From Sutcliffiella cohnii (GTDB lineage Bacteria > Bacillota > Bacilli > Bacillales > Bacillaceae_I): 64,000 bases of DNA. The notes below the pieces were generated by a model, which worked only from the letters and a program-made list of their open reading frames with translations, ran no database searches and was not told the origin of the DNA. Of the stretch, positions 56,683 to 64,000 are shown piece by piece (position 1 is the first letter of the stretch; each line of letters begins with the position of its first letter). The position numbers and the translations under genes are program-made. The stretch is from NCBI RefSeq assembly GCF_002250055.1, contig NZ_CP018866.1, forward strand, positions 2,906,501-2,970,500, written 5' to 3'.

Positions 56683-56706
56683 AGCCCAGAGGTTTAACCC
56701 CGAGCT
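56683..56706 (-). terminator. Terminator behind the DinB remnant
   Basis: On the minus strand AGCTCGGGG pairs with CCTCTGGGCT using several G-U pairs and is followed by seven Ts. Confidence 0.7.
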
Positions 56707-56739
56707 TACTTGTCATCATGTTTTAAATCTGAAAAAAAT

Positions 56740-57072
56740 TTAATTAACTAATCCATCTTCTTTAGTAGGACCCATAACACCAGGAACTTGTAAACCAGCT
56801 TGACGCAATAATACAGTCATCTGGCCACGGTGGTGAATACTGTGGTCCATAAGAACTTTAAGAAGAGCTCCTCTTGGTGTTGTACGACCAAAACTTTCAA
56901 CTTCTTCTAATAGCTTTTCATCTGTTAGTTTTCTGTCTACTTCTAATTTTAACTCATCTATTATTTTGCGAAATGCATTTGCAATTTCATTAGCGGAAGT
57001 AGGGACAGATTTTTCTGAGCCAGGTGATTTTACATCAAGTTTAAGTTCTATAGTCTTATTACTTACAAACAT
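56740..57072 (-). pseudogene. 5'-truncated DinB/YfiT-like metal-dependent family protein
   Basis: The frame carries the C-terminal half of a DinB-superfamily protein: VPTSANEIANAFRKIIDELK and the metal-ligand block LLKVLMDHSIHHRGQMTVLL (His residues), ending QVPGVMGPTKEDGLVN. The usual first 50-60 residues with the first His ligand are missing. Instead the frame runs upstream through a plus-strand terminator hairpin with no ribosome site. It is most likely a decayed gene. A short functional variant is less likely. Confidence 0.7.
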
Positions 57073-57077
57073 ATATT

Positions 57078-57114
57078 GAGGAAGACAAGTATTATAAATT
57101 GTCTTCCTCTTTTT
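57078..57114 (+). terminator. Plus-strand terminator hairpin at the broken end of the DinB remnant
   Basis: GAGGAAGACAA and TTGTCTTCCTC (11 bp, 10-base loop) are followed by TTTTT on the plus strand. No plus-strand gene ends here, so it probably arrived with, or is left from, lost sequence. Confidence 0.75.
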
Positions 57115-57201
57115 ATTAGCGGTATTAATAAGCAGCATATGAATATAAAGAATTTTGGTGGTCAATATAAACGTAAATAGGTTAATTAAGGGGTATAAAC
57201 T

Positions 57202-58695
57202 TTGGATTGGAAAAAATATAAACGAAAATTTAAAGAGCCAAAAAAGAAAGAAGAATTTAATACAGAAGTTATCAACGTTACGCTTAAGACCATTCTTAAG
57301 AAGGTAGAAAATATAGATGATTTAGTTGTAAAAGAAATTAGCATCGAAGACCATTGTTTTACTGTAATGTATATTTCTTCAATTGTCGATGCCTCTAGTA
57401 TCCAAGAGAAAATGATTGATCCTATTTCAGATAGTGAGACTACCACTAGCGTGTTCAAAAAATTAAATAAACTAGAAAAGATAAATAATCAAGATCAAAG
57501 TCTTTTACTTCATGAACTAGCAAGTGGGTTTGCCTTTTTATTTAATAGTCTGGATGAAAATATTATTTATAAACTTCCAGCGTTTAATGCCCCAGAACGA
57601 TCCATTACTGCACCTGAAAATGAAACAACAATCTTAGGGCCACAAGATGCATTTGTAGAATCTATTGAAACAAATATGTCTTTGATTAGGAGAAGGATTC
57701 GATCAACAGAGTTAAAAAGCAAATCTTTCTTTTTAGGAACAGAAACAAAAAATTCTGTGAGCATTGTATATTTGGGTAACCTAGCAAACAAAGAAAATGT
57801 TGATCGAGTTATCGTTCGGCTCGAAAATGTCGAATACGATGGGTTTATAGGGATGCCAGTTCTAAAACAGCTATTAGAAGATAATCCATTCTCTCCTTTC
57901 CCTCAATTTGGAATTACAGTTAGAACAGACTGGGCTGTAAATGAGCTTTTGAACGGAAAAATTTTAGTACTATTAAACGGAAGCCCTGAGGTTGCTATTT
58001 TACCAACTACGTTCATGGAAATGTTTATGTCACCGGAAGACTTTTATAATAGATGGACGACTGCAACACTTTTAAGGACTTTACGCCTTTTTGGATTTTT
58101 CGTTTCCATTTTACTCACGTCAACATATGTTTCGGTGCTGACGTTTCATCCAGCAATGTTGCCTCCGCAACTCTTATCTATACTAGCTGATTCAAGGGCG
58201 AGAGTACCTTTTCCACCTGTATTAGAGGTACTTATCATTGAACTAGTTATTGAGATACTTCGGGAGGCTGGTTCTAGAATGCCTACAAAGATTGGACAAA
58301 CAATTGGTATTGTAGGCGGTATTGTTATCGGAACGGCTGCTGTAGAGGCTGGACTTGCAAGTAATATATTAATTGTACTAGTTGCAACTACTGCTCTTCT
58401 ATCCTTTATATCTCCAAACTTTTTAATGAGTAACGCAATACGCCTTATTCGCTATTTATTTATAATTGCTGCAGGTGTGCTTGGAATGTTTGGGCAAATG
58501 GTAACACTCGCTTGGTTAATAAATCACCTTTCCAACCTAACGTCACTTGGCTCTCCATTTATTTCGCCAGTCATTCCAAGAAAATGGTCTGATTTATTAA
58601 ATAGTGTTCTCCGAGCGCCGGTTAAGTATATGACAAAGAGACCTGGAATTTCACGAGCAAAAAAAGATCTTGTTAAACCACTAGATGAGGAGTAA
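57202..58695 (+). CDS. Spore germinant receptor subunit A (GerAA/GerKA family)
   Basis: This 497-residue protein has a soluble N-terminal domain of about 270 residues and a C-terminal membrane part with at least five helices (about 285-305, 360-380, 385-405, 410-435). Family motifs include FMEMFMSPEDFYNRW and ARVPFPPVLEVLIIELVIEILREAG. With B and C subunits it forms a germinant receptor in the spore inner membrane. The start is TTG at 57202, 8 bases after AAGGGG. The germinant cannot be inferred. Confidence 0.93.
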   Translation: MDWKKYKRKFKEPKKKEEFNTEVINVTLKTILKKVENIDDLVVKEISIEDHCFTVMYISSIVDASSIQEKMIDPISDSETTTSVFKKLNKLEKINNQDQSLLLHELASGFAFLFNSLDENIIYKLPAFNAPERSITAPENETTILGPQDAFVESIETNMSLIRRRIRSTELKSKSFFLGTETKNSVSIVYLGNLANKENVDRVIVRLENVEYDGFIGMPVLKQLLEDNPFSPFPQFGITVRTDWAVNELLNGKILVLLNGSPEVAILPTTFMEMFMSPEDFYNRWTTATLLRTLRLFGFFVSILLTSTYVSVLTFHPAMLPPQLLSILADSRARVPFPPVLEVLIIELVIEILREAGSRMPTKIGQTIGIVGGIVIGTAAVEAGLASNILIVLVATTALLSFISPNFLMSNAIRLIRYLFIIAAGVLGMFGQMVTLAWLINHLSNLTSLGSPFISPVIPRKWSDLLNSVLRAPVKYMTKRPGISRAKKDLVKPLDEE

Positions 58696-59813
58696 TGTCC
58701 ATGGACAAGGGAAGATTTAAAAAACTCAATAAGTACCATGTTATATTCCTCGTACAAAATATTATGATCGGAATTGGGCTTTTAACCCTTCCAAAGGACA
58801 TTAGTAATGTCGGAAACAACCAATGGATTGTCCCCTTTTTGTTAGGTGTTATTGCCAATATTTCTATTTTCCCAATTGTCTATATAGGAAGAAAATTCCC
58901 AAATGACCCTTTTTTTATTGTTATTGAGAAACTATGGGGGAAAATTTTAGGGACAATTGTTCATTTATTAATTATATTTTATGGAATTTTACAAGTAGGT
59001 AATGTAATTCATTCATACTTAAGACTAGTCCAAACGGTTGCATTACCGAATTATACAGTATCATTTATGTCTATTGCTCTTTACATTCCATTAGTCACCA
59101 TTGTCCTAGGGGGAATAAAATCTATTGCTCGGTTTTGTATGTTTTCTTTTTTCTTTACAGCCTGGATGATGATTTTTACAAAGTGGGCATTTCAAGCTGG
59201 GCACTGGGTTAATGTTATTCCTACATGGGAAGTAAGTTTATTGGAATGGGGCAAGTCTATCCATTATGGATTTGAAGCGTTTTTCGGTTTTGGCATATTA
59301 GCATTTTTCTTTCCCTATATCATGGATCAAAAAAGGGCATTTCTACATGCTAGCATTGGTATTTGGATTGTAGTTATTATATACGTTATTATATCGCTAG
59401 CTAGCGTAGTTTACTTTTCTGAATGGCAGCTTACTAATTTGCTATTTCCTCTACTTAATCTATTTCAAGCTGTAAAACTACCGTTTATAGAAAGAGTAGA
59501 GGTTTTCGGCACCTCACTTTGGGCATTTTTAATTTTATCTACTTCTGCAGCGTATTTATGGATCTCTAAAAAGGGATTTGATGCTATTTTCTCCAAAAAT
59601 AAAAATCGTACTTGGCATCTTTACGCAGTCGCTTTTCTATCATGGATACTATTTAACGGCCCTATTCCCTTCCAAATACAACTACTTCTTTTCTATGAAT
59701 GGAATATTTTTTATGGATACTTTATGTTAGCTATCCCTTATCTATTAATGATCACTTATTTATTAAAAAATATAATGGATAAATCTTCTCGTAAAGGAGG
59801 GTTCACTTCTTGA
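58695..59813 (+). CDS. Spore germinant receptor subunit B (GerAB family, APC-type permease)
   Basis: This 372-residue protein has about ten hydrophobic helices and belongs to the APC superfamily. It reads YHVIFLVQNIMIGIGLLTLPKDI at the N-terminus. The B subunit is thought to bind the germinant in the membrane. The first ATG overlaps the last base of the A-subunit stop; a second ATG two codons on is equally possible. Confidence 0.92.
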   Translation: MSMDKGRFKKLNKYHVIFLVQNIMIGIGLLTLPKDISNVGNNQWIVPFLLGVIANISIFPIVYIGRKFPNDPFFIVIEKLWGKILGTIVHLLIIFYGILQVGNVIHSYLRLVQTVALPNYTVSFMSIALYIPLVTIVLGGIKSIARFCMFSFFFTAWMMIFTKWAFQAGHWVNVIPTWEVSLLEWGKSIHYGFEAFFGFGILAFFFPYIMDQKRAFLHASIGIWIVVIIYVIISLASVVYFSEWQLTNLLFPLLNLFQAVKLPFIERVEVFGTSLWAFLILSTSAAYLWISKKGFDAIFSKNKNRTWHLYAVAFLSWILFNGPIPFQIQLLLFYEWNIFYGYFMLAIPYLLMITYLLKNIMDKSSRKGGFTS

Positions 59814-60904
59814 AACCGAAACTTCTTATCGCCTTTTTGTTATTACCTATTGTAGTTAGTTGTCAAAATCCAAATGTAGAGTATCCGGTTATAGAAGATT
59901 TAGGGATGGTTGGGATAATGGGTTTTGATTATGTTGATGAAAGACAAGTAAAAGTAACTATGACACTTTCTCCTACGAGAGAGGAAGAAAAAGAAAAAGT
60001 ACAGCAAGGGACATCAACAGTGGAAGTTCCACATCAGGCAGTGTTAGAAATGTCAACAATATCTGAAAAAATACTATCACTAGCTCAATTAAGGGTATTA
60101 TTGTTTAGTGAGGAGTATGCCGCTAAAGTTGGAATATGGGAGACTATTGAACATCTTTATAGAGATCCTAACGTCGGGGCTAATGTGTTCGTCGCTGTTA
60201 TTAGTGGTTCTGCTGAAGAAGCTCTCTCGCTACCATATGAAGACAAGCCTGAAATTAATGTGTACCTTAATGAACTATTAACACCGCGAATAGCAGTCGC
60301 GTTTAATCCTTTTACTACAATACATGATTTTATTTATCGGCTTACAGACAATATCTCAGATCCTACCACCCCTTACTTAGAAGTAATCAATGAAAACTCG
60401 CTAAAAATTACGAGAGTAGCATTATTTAAAGGGGATAAATTTATTTCCACTATAAGTCCCGAAGAAGCAAAATTAGTAGAAGCATTAAAAAAAAGAAGAA
60501 ACATTCCTGATATGAGCATTTCATTAAATGAAGGGGTTACGACATTACGATTTGTCAAAACCCGAATATTAATTGAAACAAATGGAGATTTACAAAACTT
60601 AACTATTTCAACTAATTTATTTGTTAACGGAAGTGTAATTGACTACGAGGGGCATAAAAAGTTGGATACGTTACAAAACCAAGTGGAATTAGAACAAAAA
60701 GTGAGCGAGCAGCTGAATGAACAGCTAAGAAAAGTAATTAAGCACTTTCAAGAGTTAGAAATTGATCCAATTGGGTTAGGAGAAAAAGTAAAAGTACGAA
60801 ATAGTAGCAACTGGACAAAAGAAAACTGGAACAAGGTTCTAAAGGATGCTGAAATTAAAACGAATGTAAAAGTAACAATTGTCTCACCTGGAACAATTAG
60901 TTAA
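59810..60904 (+). CDS. Spore germinant receptor subunit C (GerAC-family lipoprotein)
   Basis: This 364-residue lipoprotein has a signal peptide with lipobox VVSC (Cys near 18), then the GerAC pattern DLGMVGIMGFDYVDERQVKVTMTL. The C-terminal helix-rich domain (about 280-364) ends TNVKVTIVSPGTIS. The start is TTG at 59810 with AAAGGAGG 10 bases upstream. It overlaps the B gene by 4 bases, so the three genes form one operon. Confidence 0.92.
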   Translation: MKPKLLIAFLLLPIVVSCQNPNVEYPVIEDLGMVGIMGFDYVDERQVKVTMTLSPTREEEKEKVQQGTSTVEVPHQAVLEMSTISEKILSLAQLRVLLFSEEYAAKVGIWETIEHLYRDPNVGANVFVAVISGSAEEALSLPYEDKPEINVYLNELLTPRIAVAFNPFTTIHDFIYRLTDNISDPTTPYLEVINENSLKITRVALFKGDKFISTISPEEAKLVEALKKRRNIPDMSISLNEGVTTLRFVKTRILIETNGDLQNLTISTNLFVNGSVIDYEGHKKLDTLQNQVELEQKVSEQLNEQLRKVIKHFQELEIDPIGLGEKVKVRNSSNWTKENWNKVLKDAEIKTNVKVTIVSPGTIS

Positions 60905-60952
60905 CTTTTCAGTAGAGGGTTGTTAATAAAAACCATTAGAATAAACCGTTAC

Positions 60953-60994
60953 CTCCCACCTAAACAGATGTTATATATACCGTGGAGGTGGGAG
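60953..60994 (+). repeat. Hairpin downstream of the gerA operon, without T-run
   Basis: CTCCCACCT (60953-60961) and AGGTGGGAG (60986-60994) are perfect 9-bp arms with a 24-base loop. No T-run follows on either strand. It may protect the 3' end of the mRNA. Confidence 0.45.
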
Positions 60995-61087
60995 AACACT
61001 AATTCTTATACATGGCAAAACGCGGGAAGGAATTATAGAATTTCTTCTAGTCTTATATCGAATATTAATTATAAATCAACTATACGA

Positions 61088-61528
61088 TTAGTTAATACTA
61101 TATGATTGATCTCTAACCACTACCGTCTCAGGTTTGAAACGTATTAAAACATTACTGTCATCCAAATGTTTAAATCGTGGATCCCATTGTTCCATATTCT
61201 CTCCTAAATATTTCGCCAACAATCGATTTGCAATTGTATGATTAAATGGCTCAACAGTGGCAACACCTCTAAAACCCGCATGCAATACGAGACCGGTTTT
61301 CACGTCGAAATCTACGATACCGATAGCACAGTTTCTATTTACCCTTATTCTCTTTGGAAAACTATCGGAAGAAGTCCCTATAATCCAAAGTATGTTATTA
61401 TTCCAAAGAAACCAAACTGGGGAATCTCTTGGAAAGTCCTCTTCGACTGTCGACAAATGCGCGAACAAAGGCTTAGCTAGGAACTGTTCCAAATCGAAAC
61501 TTCTTTTCTTATCTTTAATAATTTTCAC
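61088..61528 (-). CDS. Pyridoxamine 5'-phosphate oxidase-like flavin-binding protein
   Basis: This 146-residue split-barrel protein reads FLAKPLFAHLSTVEEDFPRDSPVWFLWNNNILWIIG, then a CAIGIVDFDVKTGLVLHAGFRGVATVEP stretch, typical of the PNPOx-like superfamily that binds FMN or F420/heme. The start is GTG at 61528, 8 bases after AGAGG. It is divergent from a TetR regulator, which may control it. The substrate is unknown. Confidence 0.82.
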   Translation of the reverse strand: MKIIKDKKRSFDLEQFLAKPLFAHLSTVEEDFPRDSPVWFLWNNNILWIIGTSSDSFPKRIRVNRNCAIGIVDFDVKTGLVLHAGFRGVATVEPFNHTIANRLLAKYLGENMEQWDPRFKHLDDSNVLIRFKPETVVVRDQSYSIN

Positions 61529-61654
61529 TTTTAAAACCTCTCTTTAAAAAAAGTTCATTAATTATCATTTAAAGTTATTTGTTCTTGTACCTCTTACTTC
61601 TAATCGAACTTTAACATTATTATGAACTATTCGAAATATTTTGTAAAAAACAAC

Positions 61655-61684
61655 TTGACGAGATTAAACTTCTTATAAGATAAT
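61655..61684 (+). promoter_or_regulatory. Sigma-A promoter of the TetR gene
   Basis: TTGACG (61655-61660) and GATAAT (61679-61684) are 18 bases apart, 38 bases upstream of the start codon. Confidence 0.6.
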
Positions 61685-61721
61685 ACTCTTGAGTAATATA
61701 ATGGAATGAGGGGTTTACATA

Positions 61722-62315
61722 ATGGGAAAAAGGGGCCGTAAGCAAGGTTCCAGTGGCGAGCATAGTAAGGCTCAATTACTATCGATAGCAGCTGATGAAT
61801 TTGCAGAACATGGATATTTCTCAACGAAAATAAGCACAATTGTGAAAAAAGCTGGAGTTACGCAACCTACCTTTTATCTTTATTTTCCTAGTAAAGAAGC
61901 AATATTTCAGGAATTAGTTGGCTTGTTTCGAAACAAATTTGCTCTCCTTACGAAAAAAAGCCGACTAGAAACAGGGCTAGAATTAGATTCCCTTCCAGGA
62001 AGAATTGCCATCGGCTTAACTGCAATTTTTCAATTTTTTTATGACAATCGAAGCTTAACTAAAATTGGACTTTATCTGTCTGATGATGCAGAAGAGATAA
62101 AAAATGATATTGTCCAGCTAATCACGGAAAACTTAGAGTCTGAACAGAGAGATGGATACTTTCGGACGAATGTGGAAATGCGTACGGTTGCAGAGAGTTT
62201 AGTTGGTATTATGGAACGTCTTACTGCCACTTATTTGTTTCAAGATAAAAAAAAGCCTGAGGAATTAGCAAGAGAAATTGTTGATCTTTTATTATACGGG
62301 TTGCAAGTTAAATAA
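61722..62315 (+). CDS. TetR/AcrR-family transcriptional regulator
   Basis: This 197-residue regulator has the N-terminal helix-turn-helix ([51 protein letters not shown], about 16-66) and an all-helical ligand domain. GAGGGG lies 8 bases before the ATG. The divergent PNPOx-like gene is a likely target. The ligand is unknown. Confidence 0.92.
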   Translation: MGKRGRKQGSSGEHSKAQLLSIAADEFAEHGYFSTKISTIVKKAGVTQPTFYLYFPSKEAIFQELVGLFRNKFALLTKKSRLETGLELDSLPGRIAIGLTAIFQFFYDNRSLTKIGLYLSDDAEEIKNDIVQLITENLESEQRDGYFRTNVEMRTVAESLVGIMERLTATYLFQDKKKPEELAREIVDLLLYGLQVK

Positions 62316-62388
62316 CATATTTCGTTTCTACTAGAGAAAGACTGTGCTTAGGTTGTTTTACTAGCCTTTAATATTGGGGATGATTTGA

Positions 62389-62526
62389 ATGGAAACGGTA
62401 AAGGAAAAAAGTTATGATATGCTAGACCCAGACTGGATTGAGCTTCTTTTAATCGCGAAAGAAATTGGCTTAACGATAGAACAAGTGAAGGAATTTTTGG
62501 ACGAAAAGAGCATAAATGACCGATAG
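62389..62526 (+). CDS. SinI-like antirepressor, 45 residues
   Basis: The protein reads METVKEKSYDMLDPDWIELL, then LIAKEIGLTIEQVKEFLDEK. The DPDWIELL-IAKEIGLTIEQV-FL pattern is the SinI dimerisation domain that pairs with SinR-type repressors. In B. subtilis SinI blocks SinR to switch on biofilm matrix genes, under Spo0A control. No sinR, tasA or tapA lies in the window, so this copy is an orphan here and its partner must be elsewhere. A GGGG site lies 9 bases before the ATG and a terminator follows. Confidence 0.85.
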   Translation: METVKEKSYDMLDPDWIELLLIAKEIGLTIEQVKEFLDEKSINDR

Positions 62527-62549
62527 AATTCAGATGATTGTGGTGCAAT

Positions 62550-62582
62550 AAGACTAGAATGAACATCTAGTATTCTAGTCTT
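62550..62582 (+). terminator. Terminator of the sinI-like gene
   Basis: AAGACTAGAAT and ATTCTAGTCTT (11 bp, 11-base loop) are followed by TTATTT on the plus strand. It may also serve vanZ weakly in the other direction. Confidence 0.8.
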
Positions 62583-62601
62583 TTATTTACTGTATATTTC
62601 C

Positions 62602-63216
62602 CTATCCCCAAACTTTCTTATTCCCCTTTAATCTCCTATTAATCTTCCTTTTAATAAAGACAAACATCCCATAACCAATCATAACTCCAATTGTGTTCAA
62701 AATAACATCATCAATATCTGTACTTCGTCCGATAAATAATTGTGTTATTTCGATGAAACATGTAACCGCTAGAGCAACTACTGATATCTTTTTAAGCGAA
62801 CGCACTCTTCGATAAAGAAGAGGAACGAAAATTCCAATCGGTGTAAAAACAAACATATTCCCAAATATATTAACCATTGATAAACTACTCCAATTGTCTA
62901 TGTTAGGATTTGCTTGAAGATATAGGAAAAGTGTCCGAAACGGGATGATATTGACGCTAGCTATTTCATTTGACCATTGTACATTAAAATAAAATTCTCC
63001 CGTCGAACTAATAATCCCCGCATCCCATTTTGGAATAATCGTTTGGGATGCTACTGCAATGATGTAAAGAGAAAAAAAGCCTAATAGCAACTCTCGCCCT
63101 ACACTTGCTTGTTGTTTTTTCCTTTTCATATAAACAAATCTACCTATTATATAAAAAGGGACAGCAATTACCATATACTCTATCATTTTGTATACATATA
63201 ACAGTATTAAACTCAT
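62602..63216 (-). CDS. VanZ-family membrane protein
   Basis: This 204-residue protein has about five hydrophobic helices and the VanZ-like motifs VNIIPFRTLFLYL, NIFGNMFVFTPIGIFVPLL and ITQLFIGRSTDIDDVILNTIG. Relatives include teicoplanin-resistance VanZ, but most chromosomal copies have no known role. GGAGGG lies just before the ATG. No other glycopeptide-resistance gene is nearby. Confidence 0.88.
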   Translation of the reverse strand: MSLILLYVYKMIEYMVIAVPFYIIGRFVYMKRKKQQASVGRELLLGFFSLYIIAVASQTIIPKWDAGIISSTGEFYFNVQWSNEIASVNIIPFRTLFLYLQANPNIDNWSSLSMVNIFGNMFVFTPIGIFVPLLYRRVRSLKKISVVALAVTCFIEITQLFIGRSTDIDDVILNTIGVMIGYGMFVFIKRKINRRLKGNKKVWG

Positions 63217-63295
63217 ATTCCCTCCGTTACTTCATCTTATATGTAATTTAATTGCAGTTTTAATAATACCACAATTTGGAATATTACTTTTAAAA

Positions 63296-63339
63296 AAGTA
63301 GCTCGTCCTAACATCTTTTTTCGTTAGGACGAGCTACTT
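63296..63339 (-). terminator. Terminator of the ribonucleotide reductase gene
   Basis: A perfect 17-bp stem (GTAGCTCGTCCTAAC within the arm, 10-base loop) is followed by six Ts on the minus strand, 14 bases past the stop codon. Confidence 0.95.
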
Positions 63340-63353
63340 AATTTCTCAAACGT

Positions 63354-64000
63354 TTATAAACCACATTTTAATTGCGCGCCGCAATCCGTACACGTGTTAC
63401 AGCCGCCAATTTCTTTTACTTCCCCTACACGACAAACTGGGCAAGTGTTACCAACTTCAGAACCGAAAGTAACATTAGTCGAGCGCAGGTCATGAATTGT
63501 TTCAACTAGTACTACTGGCTTTTTCTCTTCTTCCACCATCTCTAATTGTTCTGTTACATCTCCAGCAAAGTTTTCCTCTGCTTTTAAAGTTAGAACTTGT
63601 GTGTCACGGCTACCATCCACGTAAACCGTACCACCTTTTGCACCACCTTTATATAGACGCTCGTATACTTTCTTTACTTGATCTACTGAATATCCTTTAG
63701 GAGCATTAACTGTTTTACTAATAGAGCTATCAATCCAATTTTGGATAATACATTGAACATCCGCGTGCGCCTCTGGGGATAATTCCATTGCGGAAATAAA
63801 CCACTCCGGTAATTCCTCTGGATTAGCTTCAGGATGACGATCTAAATATTCTTGAACGATATCAGCTTTTACTTCCATGAACTTCCCTAAACGACCACTA
63901 CGGAAATAAGAGAAGGAGAAGTATGGCTCTAATCCTGTCGATACTCCAACCATCGTTCCAGTAGAACCTGTAGGAGCAACAGTTAACAAGTGAGAGTTAC
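63354..64000 (-). CDS. nrdJ: Adenosylcobalamin-dependent (class II) ribonucleotide reductase, C-terminal part
   Basis: The frame is open to the right edge; the last 215 codons are in the window. It begins NSHLLTVAPTGSTGTMVGVS and includes SGIEPYF-like GLEPYFSFSY. The end has a zinc-finger-like CPVCRVGEVKEIGGCNTCTDCGAQLKCGL with the C-terminal redox cysteines. Class II enzymes make deoxynucleotides without oxygen, using adenosylcobalamin. That shares a cofactor with the mutAB enzyme earlier in the window. The start lies outside. Confidence 0.9.
   Translation of the reverse strand, partial: NSHLLTVAPTGSTGTMVGVSTGLEPYFSFSYFRSGRLGKFMEVKADIVQEYLDRHPEANPEELPEWFISAMELSPEAHADVQCIIQNWIDSSISKTVNAPKGYSVDQVKKVYERLYKGGAKGGTVYVDGSRDTQVLTLKAEENFAGDVTEQLEMVEEEKKPVVLVETIHDLRSTNVTFGSEVGNTCPVCRVGEVKEIGGCNTCTDCGAQLKCGL

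Noticed and set aside
60920..61105. 61-codon plus-strand ORF after the gerA operon
   Set aside because: It overlaps the 9-bp hairpin and the end of the convergent PNPOx gene, has no ribosome site and no family I can name; a decayed fragment cannot be excluded.

Overview
The window is a stretch of a low-GC Gram-positive, endospore-forming chromosome. It carries spo0A, spoIVB, the eight-gene spoIIIA operon, a gerA-type germinant receptor operon and sigma-H and sigma-E type promoters. Gene order follows the Bacillus subtilis yqi-yqh region closely (bkd operon, yqiK, spo0A, spoIVB, recN, argR, tlyA, dxs, ispA, xseB, xseA, folD, nusB, yqhY, accC, accB, spoIIIAH-AA, yqhV, efp, yqhT, aroQ, yqhR, yqhP, yqhO, mntR). 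It is therefore a member of the Bacillaceae. It is not B. subtilis itself: it has mutA-mutB-meaB and a NERD gene beside the bkd operon, it lacks yqhQ, and an OLE RNA gene with its protein partner oapA sits between ispA and dxs. OLE RNA is mostly known from alkaliphilic, anaerobic and other extremophilic Firmicutes. I cannot name the species.

Layout. 1-7500: truncated secreted M3 peptidase, bacilliredoxin brxB, meaB-mutB-mutA (methylmalonyl-CoA mutase and its G-protein), NERD-domain gene. 7510-7884: an inverted repeat, a 21-bp-phased array of GTTGCACCA motifs and a plus-strand hairpin. 7999-18271: the complete branched-chain keto-acid operon ptb-bcd-buk-lpdV-bkdAA-bkdAB-bkdB behind a textbook sigma-54 promoter, with its activator bkdR upstream. 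18456-29940: yqzF, yqiK, yycC, spo0A, spoIVB, recN, argR, tlyA, dxs, oapA, OLE RNA, ispA. 29941-35669: xseB-xseA, folD-nusB, asp23-accC-accB. 35670-36496: a gene-free stretch with a GC-rich nested palindrome. 36530-42073: spoIIIA operon and yqhV. 42335-48905: two small membrane proteins, a second nested-palindrome repeat, an ABC exporter, an oligo-1,6-glucosidase and a secreted beta-propeller protein. 48946-54038: efp, a Xaa-Pro peptidase, aroQ, yqhR, yqhP, yqhO, mntR. 54206-64000: accessory material comprising an unknown membrane protein, an NlpC/P60 remnant, an ECF sigma factor with its DUF4179-type anti-sigma, a DinB remnant, a gerA operon, a PNPOx-like protein divergent from a TetR regulator, an orphan SinI-like antirepressor, VanZ, and the 3' part of the B12-dependent ribonucleotide reductase.

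How the genes fit together. The bkd operon converts the branched keto acids of Val, Ile and Leu to acyl-CoAs, and ptb and buk can turn those into acyl phosphate and ATP. Ile and Val breakdown also yields propionyl-CoA, whose carboxylated product methylmalonyl-CoA is isomerised to succinyl-CoA by MutAB. That makes the neighbouring mutAB-meaB genes a metabolic extension of bkd. MutAB and the right-edge ribonucleotide reductase both use adenosylcobalamin. The isoprenoid genes ispA and dxs flank OLE RNA and its membrane partner OapA. Most minus-strand units end in clear intrinsic hairpins.

The most noteworthy items are the OLE RNA with an apparent dedicated sigma-A promoter just behind ispA, the 21-bp-phased array, the spoIIIAD gene without a standard start codon, the orphan SinI, and the two nested-palindrome repeats. 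All calls come from reading the sequence by eye; no database search was run.
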